From contig SRUQ01000004.1 of the NCBI GenBank assembly GCA_004791255.1, forward strand, positions 386,031 through 450,030: a DNA stretch of 64,000 nt. The letters are read 5' to 3'. The DNA comes from a bacterium M00.F.Ca.ET.205.01.1.1. GTDB lineage: Bacteria; Pseudomonadota; Alphaproteobacteria; Rhizobiales; Rhizobiaceae. Positions 37,201 to 45,170 of the stretch are shown here, piece after piece; position 1 is the first letter of the stretch, and each line of letters begins with the position of its first letter. The notes under the pieces were generated by a model. The model worked only from the letters and a program-made list of their open reading frames with translations. It was not told the origin of the DNA and ran no database searches. A program made the translations under genes and the position numbers.

Positions 37201-37584
37201 AAGCCCAGGCCGCGCTCGGTCGGCGAGGCCGTCTCGCGAGTTGTGCGGGCGCGCGCCGTCAATGCCCGCTTCATCTCGGGCCAGATGCGGCACGGCCCGC
37301 GCGGCGCATCCGAATTCGCCGAGACGGTCGATCGCCTCGTCGGCTTCGCCGAAACCACCCACGCCATACCAGGTGCGCTGATCGAAGCGGTGCACGATGC
37401 CTATCTCGGCGATGAGGCGGTTCGCGCCTTCATCCTGCGCGAAAATCCTGCCGCCGCCAAAGTCATAGCCGAGCGTTTTCTCTCGGCGCGCCGGCGCGGC
37501 CTCTGGCATCCCTTGCGCAATTCCATCGATGACGACCTCGCCGCGCTGATCGCCGAGGCCAAAGCTCTGGGGGTGGCGGCATGA
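34210..37584 (+). CDS. cobN: Cobaltochelatase subunit CobN
   Basis: The large subunit of the aerobic ATP-dependent cobalt chelatase, which inserts cobalt into hydrogenobyrinic acid a,c-diamide together with CobS and CobT. At 1124 residues it is somewhat shorter than the Pseudomonas denitrificans protein but has no frameshift. The family segments [36 protein letters not shown] and [18 protein letters not shown] are intact. It starts 17 bases after cobW and overlaps cobG by 4 bases. The chelatase AAA+ partners are not in this window. Confidence 0.95.
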   Translation: [1124 protein letters not shown]

Positions 37585-39080
37585 ACGCCTTCTCGCGCCG
37601 CGGCACCTGCCCGGCCCTGTCGGCGCCGATGCAGACCGGCGATGGGCTGCTGGTGCGGCTCAATCCAGTCGCCGGGGGTCTGTCGCCCAGGCTTTTGATC
37701 GAAGTCGCCCAATCCGCTTTGCGCCATGGCAACGGCATCATGGAAGTGACGGCGCGCGGCAGTTTGCAGATTCGAGGGCTGACGGCTGAAGGTGCCCGGC
37801 TGCTGGCGATGGAGGTCGACGCGCTGGGCATCGAGGTGCGCACCGGCGTGCCAGTGGAGACCGGACCGCTGGCAGGCATTGACCCGCACGAGATTGCCGA
37901 TCCACGGCCATTGGCGGAAGAGATTCGCAGGGCCATCGAGGAAGCTGGGCTGGCGCCAGGACTGGGACCGAAGGTTTCGGTCGTTGTCGACGGCGGTGGG
38001 CAACTGAAGCTGGACGCGGTGACAGCTGATGTGCGGCTGACTGCGGTCCGGAGTGGTGCCGGCGTTCAGTGGCAGGTGTCTGTTGCCGGTGATGGGCAGA
38101 GCGCAAGATTGCTGGTCGCGGCGGAAGGCGACGCGGCGCGCGATGTTGCGGTTGCGGTGCTGAGGATGGTGGCCGAGAAAGGCCGTGAGGCTCACGCAAG
38201 GGATTTGTCGGAGACGCAGTTAGTGTCTCTCGCGGGTTGGCCATGCTTGACAGGTTCGCGCGAGGCGCCCCCCTCTGTCCTGCCGGACATCTCCCCCACG
38301 AGGGGGGAGATAGAGCTGTCGTCGCCGATTTCGCCAATCTCCAACGTCGAAAGTGAAGCTGCGGCGGCAAAGCTGCTGATCTCCCCCCAAATGGGGGAGA
38401 TGTCCGGCAGGACAGAGGGGGGCGCCGTAGAGCGCAATCCCCTCCCTATCGGCCTCTTCGACCTAACCAACGCCTATGCCCTCGGCATTGGCTTGCCCTA
38501 CGGCAGCATGCCCGCGCAGAATCTCATCAAACTTGCCAGCAGGGCCTCGGAACTCGGCACCAACGAAATCCGCCTCGCCCCAGGCCGCGCCCTGCTCTTC
38601 CTCGGCCAGCCACTCTCAGCCAACCAGCCGCTCCAACTCACCGCGGCCGACCTCGGCTTCGTCACCACCCCCGCCGACCCGCGCACCCGCATCGCTGCCT
38701 GTCCCGGCACGCCGGCCTGCGCCTCCGGCCGCATCGCCACGCGCGACATTGCCGAAGCGATCGCCGCTGAAAACGGCGATAGTCTCGACTTCACCCTGCA
38801 TATTTCCGGCTGCGCCAAGGGCTGCGCCCATCCCGGCCCGGCGGCGCTCACCATCGTCGGCGGCGAAAACGGAGCCGGACTTGTCGTGAACGCGACGGCA
38901 AAGGCTCTTCCTGCCGGCTACAGGCCGGGCTATGACGCCGCGCGCGGCATCGGTCGCGTCGCGGCAGTGATCCGCAGCGAACGATTTCAGGGCGAAACCG
39001 CCGCCGCTTGCCTGACAAGGCTGGGCACGGCCGGCATCGCCGAGGCTTACCGACAGGCCCAAACTAAAAAACGGAAATGA
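37581..39080 (+). CDS. cobG: Precorrin-3B synthase CobG with an in-frame repeat insertion
   Basis: CobG is an oxygen-dependent monooxygenase related to sulfite/nitrite reductases that makes precorrin-3B in the aerobic pathway. The siroheme/[4Fe-4S] cysteine motifs are in CPGTPACASG and ISGCAKGCAHPG. The protein has 499 residues, longer than usual (about 440-460). Residues about 229-282 (APPSVLPDIS...GRTEGGA) are encoded by a palindromic intergenic-type repeat inserted without breaking the frame, between the N-terminal ferredoxin-like half and the second half starting LPIGLFDLTNAYALGIGLP. Whether the enzyme tolerates this loop is unknown. Confidence 0.93.
   Translation: MNAFSRRGTCPALSAPMQTGDGLLVRLNPVAGGLSPRLLIEVAQSALRHGNGIMEVTARGSLQIRGLTAEGARLLAMEVDALGIEVRTGVPVETGPLAGIDPHEIADPRPLAEEIRRAIEEAGLAPGLGPKVSVVVDGGGQLKLDAVTADVRLTAVRSGAGVQWQVSVAGDGQSARLLVAAEGDAARDVAVAVLRMVAEKGREAHARDLSETQLVSLAGWPCLTGSREAPPSVLPDISPTRGEIELSSPISPISNVESEAAAAKLLISPQMGEMSGRTEGGAVERNPLPIGLFDLTNAYALGIGLPYGSMPAQNLIKLASRASELGTNEIRLAPGRALLFLGQPLSANQPLQLTAADLGFVTTPADPRTRIAACPGTPACASGRIATRDIAEAIAAENGDSLDFTLHISGCAKGCAHPGPAALTIVGGENGAGLVVNATAKALPAGYRPGYDAARGIGRVAAVIRSERFQGETAAACLTRLGTAGIAEAYRQAQTKKRK
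38264..38426. repeat. 163-bp palindromic repeat element inserted within cobG
   Basis: Two 48-bp arms (38264-38311 and 38379-38426) are inverted copies with 45 matching bases. Each arm starts GGCGCCCCCCTCTGTCC and itself contains an ATCTCCCCC/GGGGGGAGAT hairpin. The centre of about 67 bp has no such symmetry. This is a known type of Mesorhizobium intergenic palindromic repeat, recognisable by the translated signature SVLPDISP. Here it lies inside a coding gene. Confidence 0.95.
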
Positions 39081-39715
39081 GCATGGCCGCCTATGACTAC
39101 ATCCATGACGGCAACGCGATCTACGAGCGCTCCTTCGCCATTATTCGCGCCGAGGCAGATCTCGCGCGCTTTTCCGAAGCCGAAGCCGATGTCGCCATCC
39201 GCATGATCCACGCTTGCGGCCAGGTCGAAGCGGCAAGCCATTTTGTCTTCTCGCCTGATTTCGTCACCGCCGCGCGCAAGGCGCTTGCCGCCGGCGCGCC
39301 GATCTTCTGCGATGCGGAGATGGTTTCGCACGGCGTCACCCGCGCGCGGCTGCCGGCTGGCAACGAAGTGATCTGCACCTTGCGCGACCCGCGCACGCAT
39401 GACATCGCCAGGGAGATCGGCAACACCCGCTCCGCCGCCGCGATCGACCTCTGGGGTGATCGTATGGCCGGCTCGATCGTTGCCATCGGCAACGCGCCGA
39501 CAGCACTTTTCTATCTCCTGGAAAAACTGCGCGACGGCGCGCCGAAGCCCGCTGCCATCATCGGCATGCCGGTCGGCTTCGTCGGCGCAGCCGAATCCAA
39601 GGATGCGCTGGCAGAGAATTCCTTTGGCGTGCCCTACGCCATCGTGCGCGGCCGGCTCGGCGGCAGCGCCATGACCGCCGCCGCGCTCAATTCACTGGCG
39701 AGGCCGGGCCTGTGA
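39077..39715 (+). CDS. cobH: Precorrin-8X methylmutase CobH
   Basis: CobH moves the C-11 methyl group to C-12, forming hydrogenobyrinic acid. The 212-residue product has the conserved IHACGQVEAASHFVF and FCDAEMVSHGVTR segments that contain the catalytic His, and GMPVGFVGAAESK near the C-terminus. It overlaps cobG by 4 bases and cobI by 4 bases, so translation is coupled. The second Met (MAAYDY) is an equally plausible start. Confidence 0.95.
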   Translation: MSMAAYDYIHDGNAIYERSFAIIRAEADLARFSEAEADVAIRMIHACGQVEAASHFVFSPDFVTAARKALAAGAPIFCDAEMVSHGVTRARLPAGNEVICTLRDPRTHDIAREIGNTRSAAAIDLWGDRMAGSIVAIGNAPTALFYLLEKLRDGAPKPAAIIGMPVGFVGAAESKDALAENSFGVPYAIVRGRLGGSAMTAAALNSLARPGL

Positions 39716-40461
39716 ACGCGCTTCCTAAAGGCAGGCTCGTCGGTGTCGGCACCGGTCCCGGCGACCCCGAACTACTGACGCTGAAGGCCGCGCGCGCGCT
39801 GGCCGAGGCCGATGTCGTGGCGTATTTCGCCAAGCGCGGCAACAACAGCAATGCTCGCGCCATCGTCGAAACGCGCTTCCGCTCCGACATGCTGGAACTG
39901 CCGCTGCTCTACCCCGTGACCACCGAGATCGACAAGGATCACGACGACTACCGCTCGCAGATCACCGGTTTTTACGAAGAATCGGCCGAAAGGGTCGCCG
40001 AGCACCTCGAGGCCGGCAGGATGGTTGCGGTGCTGTCCGAGGGCGATCCGCTGTTCTACGGCTCCTACATGCATCTGCATGTCCGCCTCGCCCACCGCTT
40101 TCCGACCGAAGTCATCCCCGGTGTCACCGCCATGTCCGGCTGCTGGTCGCAGACCGGCCTGCCGATCGTCCAGGGCGATGACGTCTTGACCGTGCTGCCC
40201 GGCACGATGAGCGAGTTCGAACTTACGCGCCGGCTGGCCGACACCGACGCCGCCGTGATCATGAAGGTCGGCCGCAACCTGCCGAAAATCCGGCGCGCGC
40301 TGGAGGCGACCGGCAAGCTGACGCGCGCCGTCTATGTCGAGCGCGGCACCATGGCCGCCAGCGTTTCGATGCGGCTCGCCGACAAGCCGGACGACAAGGC
40401 GCCTTATTTCGCCATCGTGCTGGTCGCCGGCTGGTCCGGCAAACCGGGAGTGCAGGCATGA
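39712..40461 (+). CDS. cobI: Precorrin-2 C20-methyltransferase CobI
   Basis: A SAM-dependent methylase of the cobalamin pathway with 249 residues. The tetrapyrrole-methylase motifs VGTGPGDPELLTLKA, LSEGDPLFYGSYM and VIPGVTAMSG are present. It starts with GTG in a GTGA overlap with the cobH stop and overlaps cobJ by 4 bases. Confidence 0.95.
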   Translation: MNALPKGRLVGVGTGPGDPELLTLKAARALAEADVVAYFAKRGNNSNARAIVETRFRSDMLELPLLYPVTTEIDKDHDDYRSQITGFYEESAERVAEHLEAGRMVAVLSEGDPLFYGSYMHLHVRLAHRFPTEVIPGVTAMSGCWSQTGLPIVQGDDVLTVLPGTMSEFELTRRLADTDAAVIMKVGRNLPKIRRALEATGKLTRAVYVERGTMAASVSMRLADKPDDKAPYFAIVLVAGWSGKPGVQA

Positions 40462-41222
40462 GCGGCCGTCTCACCGTCATTGGGCTTGGCCCCGGCAATT
40501 CAGACCAGGTCACGCCGCAAGCCAGCCACGCTGTCGCCGAGGCGAAATTCTTCTACGGCTACAAGCCCTATCTCGACCGGCTGGAGCTGAGGCCGGACCA
40601 GACCCGCATCGCCTCCGACAATCGCGAGGAACTCGCGCGCTCCAACGAGGCGCTGGCAAAGGCCGCCGACGGCCATGATGTCGCGGTGGTCTCCGGCGGC
40701 GATCCCGGCGTCTTCGCCATGGCGGCAGCGGTCTGCGAAGCGATCGAGGCCGGCCCAGCCGAATGGCGCACGGTCGATGTCGCCGTCGTGCCTGGAGTCA
40801 CCGCCATGCTGGCGGTCGCCGCCCGCATCGGCGCGCCGCTCGGCCACGATTTCTGCGCCATCTCGCTGTCCGACAATCTGAAGCCGTGGGAACTGATCGA
40901 ATTGCGCCTGTTGGCAGCAGCCGGCGCCGGCTTCGTCATCGCGCTCTACAATCCGATCAGCAAGGCCCGCCCCTGGCAGCTTGGCCGCGCCTTCGAGTGC
41001 CTCACCGCCATCCTGCCCGGCACCACGCCTGTCATCTTCGGCCGTGCTGCCGGCCGGCCGGACGAGCGCATCGAAGTGTTCCTGCTGGCCGATGTCGACG
41101 CGCAGAAGGCCGACATGTCGACCTGCATCATCATCGGTTCGCCGGAAACCCGCATCATCAAGCGCGGCGACAAGCGGGCGCTGGTCTACACGCCGCGTTC
41201 GGCAGCGGGCCCAAGAAAATGA
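40458..41222 (+). CDS. cobJ: Precorrin-3B C17-methyltransferase CobJ
   Basis: The ring-contracting methylase that acts on precorrin-3B from CobG, with 254 residues. The motifs VIGLGPGNSDQVTPQA, VVSGGDPGVFAMA and VPGVTAMLAVAARIGAPLGHD are intact. Its 3' end overlaps the convergent cobK gene by 37 bases. It is the last gene before the strand-inverted cobK. Confidence 0.95.
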   Translation: MSGRLTVIGLGPGNSDQVTPQASHAVAEAKFFYGYKPYLDRLELRPDQTRIASDNREELARSNEALAKAADGHDVAVVSGGDPGVFAMAAAVCEAIEAGPAEWRTVDVAVVPGVTAMLAVAARIGAPLGHDFCAISLSDNLKPWELIELRLLAAAGAGFVIALYNPISKARPWQLGRAFECLTAILPGTTPVIFGRAAGRPDERIEVFLLADVDAQKADMSTCIIIGSPETRIIKRGDKRALVYTPRSAAGPRK

Positions 41223-41968
41223 CCCGCCGCGAAATGATCGATCATCGCGGCCAGCGCTTCGACGGTTTCAGCGGCGGGCACCTGCGGCAGGTCAGGCCCG
41301 CGTACCATGATCACATCGATGCCAAGCGCCCTCGCCGCGGCGATCTTGCCGTAAGTGGCCTCGCCGCCGCTGTTCTTGGAGACGACTACGTCGATTCGCC
41401 GTTGCTGGAGCAACGCACTCTCATCGGATTCGCGGAACGGCCCGCGCGCCAGGAGATAGTCGGCATCAGGCACGGCAAGCCTGGGCTCGACCGGATCGAC
41501 ACTGCGGATGAGATAGTGGTGCTGGGGGGCGGCCTCGAAGGCAGCGACCTCCTGCCGGCCGAGCGCCAGAAAGACGCGGCGCGGCATATCGCCCAGCACC
41601 TGCACCGCTCCGGCAACACTGTCGACCTCAAGCCAGCGGTCGCCTTCGACGGGCTCCCAGCCCGGACGACGCAACGCCAGGATCGGCACGCCAGCCTTAT
41701 GTGCCGCCACCGCGGCATTGGCGGAAATGCGCGCCGCATAGGGGTGGGTCGCGTCGATCAGCAGGCCGGTGCCGGTCTCCCGGAGATAGGCAGCCAGCCC
41801 ATCGGCGCCGCCAAACCCTCCCGAACGGATCGGCACGCCTTGCGCCACAGGACTTTCGGTGCGGCCGGCCAGCGACAGCGTGACCGACAACTCGGCGTGC
41901 GCGGCCAGTTTTCCAGCCAGTTGCCGGGCTTCGGTGGTGCCGCCGAGGATCAGAATACGGTGGGTCAT
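41186..41968 (-). CDS. cobK: Precorrin-6A reductase CobK
   Basis: The NADPH-dependent reductase that makes precorrin-6B. The 260-residue product has ILILGGTTEARQLAGKL at the N-terminus and the conserved DATHPYAARISANAA, LLARGPF and VVSKNSGGEATYGKI segments. It is the only cob gene on the minus strand. Its start at 41968 (or the ATG one codon upstream) is within two bases of the cobL start. The frame extends upstream through cobL as shadow and is not counted. It cannot be transcribed from the riboswitch promoter. Confidence 0.94.
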   Translation of the reverse strand: MTHRILILGGTTEARQLAGKLAAHAELSVTLSLAGRTESPVAQGVPIRSGGFGGADGLAAYLRETGTGLLIDATHPYAARISANAAVAAHKAGVPILALRRPGWEPVEGDRWLEVDSVAGAVQVLGDMPRRVFLALGRQEVAAFEAAPQHHYLIRSVDPVEPRLAVPDADYLLARGPFRESDESALLQQRRIDVVVSKNSGGEATYGKIAAARALGIDVIMVRGPDLPQVPAAETVEALAAMIDHFAAGHFLGPAAERGV

Positions 41969-41969
41969 C

Positions 41970-43214
41970 ATGCCTGCTGAAGGTGCGCGCGCCGCCAAAA
42001 TCGCCGAGAAAAAGTGGCTGACCATCATCGGCATCGGCGAGGACGGTTTAGCGGGTCTCGGCGACGAGGCCAAGCGGCGCATCGCCGACGCCGAATTCAT
42101 CTTCGGCGGCAAACGGCATCTGGCGCTCGTCGCTGCCTTCGCCAAAGGCAAGCCGCGCCCCTGGCCGGTGCCTTTCGATGCCGGGATGGGTGATGTGCTG
42201 GCGCTGGCAGGCAGCAAGGTCTGTGTGCTTGCCTCCGGCGATCCGTTCTTCCACGGCGTCGGCGTGACCCTCGCCCGCAAAGTGAAGGCGCAGGAGATGC
42301 ACGTCATCCCCGCGCCATCGGCCATTTCGCTCGCCGCCGCGCGGCTCGGCTGGGCGCTGCAGGACATCGAAATTGTCTCATTACACGGCCGCCCCATCGA
42401 CCTGATCCGCCCATTGCTGCAGCCGAAGGCGCATCTTCTGGCACTGACGTCGGATGCCGAGGCACCCGCTACGATTGCCCGCCTGCTCACCGAGCTTGAT
42501 TTCGGCGCATCGCGGCTGACGGTCCTGGAGGCCCTAGGCGGACCGAACGAAAACCGGCGGACGGCGCGCGCCGACGCTTTCGACCTCGAAAACATCAATC
42601 CGCTCAATGTTCTGGCGATCGAAATTGATTCAAATCCGCAGGCGCGCATCCTGCCTTTGACATCGGGACGCGCCGATCATCTGTTCGAGCATGACGGCCA
42701 GATCACCAAGCACGATGTCCGCGCCATGACCCTGGCGGCGCTGGCGCCAAGGCGTGGCGAGTTGCTGTGGGACATCGGCGCCGGCTCTGGTTCGATCGGC
42801 ATCGAGTGGATGCTCGCCCACCCCTCGCTGCGCGCCATCGCCATTGAGGCCGATCCGGCCCGCGCCGCCCGCATCCACCGCAACGCCGCCGCCTGCGGCG
42901 TTCCAGGGCTGGTCGTGGTCGAGGGCAGCGCACCGAAGGCGTTGGCCAGACTGGAAACGCCCGATGCGATTTTCATCGGTGGCGGCGGCAGCGATACCGG
43001 CGTGTTGAGCGCGGCCATCAAGGCGTTGCGCCCCGGCGGCCGTCTGGTTGCCAATGCCGTGACGCTGGAGATGGAGGCGGTGCTTCTCGCCCAGCACACA
43101 AAACTCGGCGGCGATCTCACCCGCATCGCCATATCCCGCGTCGCTCCTGTCGGCTCGATGCAGGCCTGGCGCCCCGCAATGCCGATCACCCAATGGAACT
43201 GGGTGAAGCCATGA
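41970..43214 (+). CDS. cobL: Precorrin-6B C5,15-methyltransferase (decarboxylating) CobL
   Basis: A bifunctional enzyme that methylates C-5 and C-15 and decarboxylates the ring-C acetate. The 414-residue product has an N-terminal CbiE-like methylase domain (WLTIIGIGEDGLAGLG, VCVLASGDPFFHG) and a C-terminal CbiT-like domain (LLWDIGAGSGSIGIEWM) from about residue 235. The start at 41970 is followed by PAEGARAAKIAEKKW. It overlaps cobE by 4 bases (ATGA). Confidence 0.95.
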   Translation: MPAEGARAAKIAEKKWLTIIGIGEDGLAGLGDEAKRRIADAEFIFGGKRHLALVAAFAKGKPRPWPVPFDAGMGDVLALAGSKVCVLASGDPFFHGVGVTLARKVKAQEMHVIPAPSAISLAAARLGWALQDIEIVSLHGRPIDLIRPLLQPKAHLLALTSDAEAPATIARLLTELDFGASRLTVLEALGGPNENRRTARADAFDLENINPLNVLAIEIDSNPQARILPLTSGRADHLFEHDGQITKHDVRAMTLAALAPRRGELLWDIGAGSGSIGIEWMLAHPSLRAIAIEADPARAARIHRNAAACGVPGLVVVEGSAPKALARLETPDAIFIGGGGSDTGVLSAAIKALRPGGRLVANAVTLEMEAVLLAQHTKLGGDLTRIAISRVAPVGSMQAWRPAMPITQWNWVKP

Positions 43215-43594
43215 TGGTCGCGGGCATTGGCAGCCGCAAAGGCGTCAGCATTGAGGACGTGCTTGCCGTGGTCGAGACCGCGCTGGATGCGCATGGGCTG
43301 GCGCTGACCGCGCTTTCCGCGCTCGCCACCGTCACGCTCAAGCAGGACGAGGACGCGATCTTTGCTGCCGGCCGCACGCTCAGCCTGCCGGTCATCATCG
43401 CCGATGATGCAGCCCTTGAGGCCGCCGGCAGAACGATCAGCCAGTCCGCCCAGTCCCAGGCCCTCGCCGGCACGCCCTCGGTATCGGAAGCGGCCGCACT
43501 TGCCGTTGCCGGTCGCGGCGCGACATTGCTGGGGCCGCGCACCGTGCTCGGCCCGGCCACCTGCGCCATCGCCATCAGCGGAGATGCTGAATGA
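43211..43594 (+). CDS. cobE: Cobalamin biosynthesis protein CobE
   Basis: A 127-residue CobE/CbiG C-terminal-domain protein. The motifs [22 protein letters not shown] and the C-terminal [12 protein letters not shown] fit the family. CobE is needed for cobalamin synthesis in P. denitrificans, and its exact reaction is not established. The start ATG overlaps the cobL stop, and its own stop overlaps the cobM start. Confidence 0.92.
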   Translation: MMVAGIGSRKGVSIEDVLAVVETALDAHGLALTALSALATVTLKQDEDAIFAAGRTLSLPVIIADDAALEAAGRTISQSAQSQALAGTPSVSEAAALAVAGRGATLLGPRTVLGPATCAIAISGDAE

Positions 43595-44355
43595 CCGTCC
43601 ACTTCATCGGCGCCGGTCCGGGCGCGGCCGACCTCATCACGCTGCGCGGCGCCAGGCTGCTGGCAAGCTGCCCGGTCTGCCTGCATGCCGGTTCCATCGT
43701 CGCGCCCGAGTTGCTGCAACACTGCGCGCCAGGCACCAAACTTATCGACACGGCACCGATGTCGCTTGACGAGATCGAGGCCGAATATGTCGCCGCCCAT
43801 CAGGCCGGCCATGATGTCGCCCGCCTGCATTCCGGCGACCTGTCGGTCTGGAGCGCAGTGGCCGAGCAGATCCGCCGGCTGGAAAAGCACGGCATTCCGT
43901 ACACGCTGACGCCGGGCGTGCCTTCCTTTGCCGCGGCCGCCGCCGCATTGCGCCGCGAACTGACCATTCCAGAAGTCGCGCAAAGCCTGGTGCTGACCCG
44001 CGTCTCCGGCCGCGCCTCGAAGATGCCGCCCGGCGAAACACTGGCCGGCTTCGGCCGCACCGGCGCCACGCTGGCCATTCATCTTGCCATCCACGCCATC
44101 GACCGCGTCGTCGCAGAACTGACGCCGCATTATGGCGGTGACTGCCCGGTAGCGATCGTCTTTCGCGCCTCCTGGCCGGATGAGCGTGTGCTGACCGGGA
44201 CGCTGGCCACCATCGAGGCGCTGCTTGCCGCAGATCCAATGGAGCGCACGGCGATCATCTTTGTCGGCGCTTCGCTCGCGGCAAGCGACTTCGGCGAGAG
44301 TTCATTGTACGACGCGCACTATCAGCGGCGTTTTCGCGGACGGGACGGATTGTGA
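43591..44355 (+). CDS. cobM: Precorrin-4 C11-methyltransferase CobM
   Basis: A SAM-dependent methylase of 254 residues. The motifs [31 protein letters not shown] and [14 protein letters not shown] are typical of CobM/CbiF. It overlaps cobE and cobA by 4 bases each. Confidence 0.95.
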   Translation: MTVHFIGAGPGAADLITLRGARLLASCPVCLHAGSIVAPELLQHCAPGTKLIDTAPMSLDEIEAEYVAAHQAGHDVARLHSGDLSVWSAVAEQIRRLEKHGIPYTLTPGVPSFAAAAAALRRELTIPEVAQSLVLTRVSGRASKMPPGETLAGFGRTGATLAIHLAIHAIDRVVAELTPHYGGDCPVAIVFRASWPDERVLTGTLATIEALLAADPMERTAIIFVGASLAASDFGESSLYDAHYQRRFRGRDGL

Positions 44356-45170
44356 GCGGCAGCACCAAAAACAACGGCGAGAATGCTGCGCTGGCGAATG
44401 CGCTCCCGCGCCTGAACTTCAAGCCGCGTCCGCTCGAGCCCGGTCATGTTTGGCTGGCGGGCGCCGGCCCCGGCGACCCCGGCTGCCTGACGCTGGAAGT
44501 ACTGGCAGCACTCGCCGAGGCGGATGCGCTGGTCTATGACGCGCTGGTCTCGCCTGACGTCGTCGCCGTGGCGGCGAATGCTGAGCTGTACTATGCCGGC
44601 AAGCGCGGCGGCAAACCGTCGATGAAGCAGGATGACATCACCGCTCTGCTGGTGCGGTTGGCGCGCGAAGGCCGTCGCGTCGTCAGGCTGAAGGGCGGCG
44701 ATCCCTATATTTTCGGCCGTGGCGGCGAGGAAGCGCTGGCGCTGGTGCGCGAAAACATTCCGTTCCGGGTGTTGCCCGGGCTGACCTCGGGCCTCAGCGC
44801 GCTGGCGGCCACCGGCATCCCTGCCACCATGCGCGGCATCAACAAGGCTGTCATTCTGGCGACCGGCCACGCCGCCGGCACCGATGAGGACATCGACTGG
44901 GCGGCAATCGCCCGCACCGGCCAGCCGGTCGTCGTCTATATGGGCATGGCCAATCTGCCCATCATAGCGGCGGCACTGCTCGAAGGCGGGCTGTCGCCGT
45001 CGACGCCGGCGGCGGTCATCGTCGCCGCGACGACGCCGCAGGAACGGACGCTGGTCGCCACGCTCGCCACCATCGCCGAGGAAGCCGCCGCCGCCGGCCT
45101 GGCCTCGCCGGCGCTGATTGTCGTCGGCGGCATCGTCGCCATGCGCGCGGCACTGGCGGGCGAGGCATGA
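44352..45170 (+). CDS. cobA: Uroporphyrinogen-III C-methyltransferase CobA
   Basis: This SAM-dependent enzyme makes precorrin-2, the entry step to the corrin and siroheme branches. The 272-residue protein has [35 protein letters not shown] and [17 protein letters not shown] (each complete). It starts with GTG in the overlap with cobM and carries about 28 extra N-terminal residues before the catalytic fold. It is a stand-alone form, not fused to CysG domains. Confidence 0.95.
   Translation: MSGSTKNNGENAALANALPRLNFKPRPLEPGHVWLAGAGPGDPGCLTLEVLAALAEADALVYDALVSPDVVAVAANAELYYAGKRGGKPSMKQDDITALLVRLAREGRRVVRLKGGDPYIFGRGGEEALALVRENIPFRVLPGLTSGLSALAATGIPATMRGINKAVILATGHAAGTDEDIDWAAIARTGQPVVVYMGMANLPIIAAALLEGGLSPSTPAAVIVAATTPQERTLVATLATIAEEAAAAGLASPALIVVGGIVAMRAALAGEA

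Noticed and set aside
34210..37584. CobN as a truncated or broken gene because it is shorter than the P. denitrificans protein
   Set aside because: The N-terminal, central and C-terminal family segments are all present and in frame. Length differs between groups.
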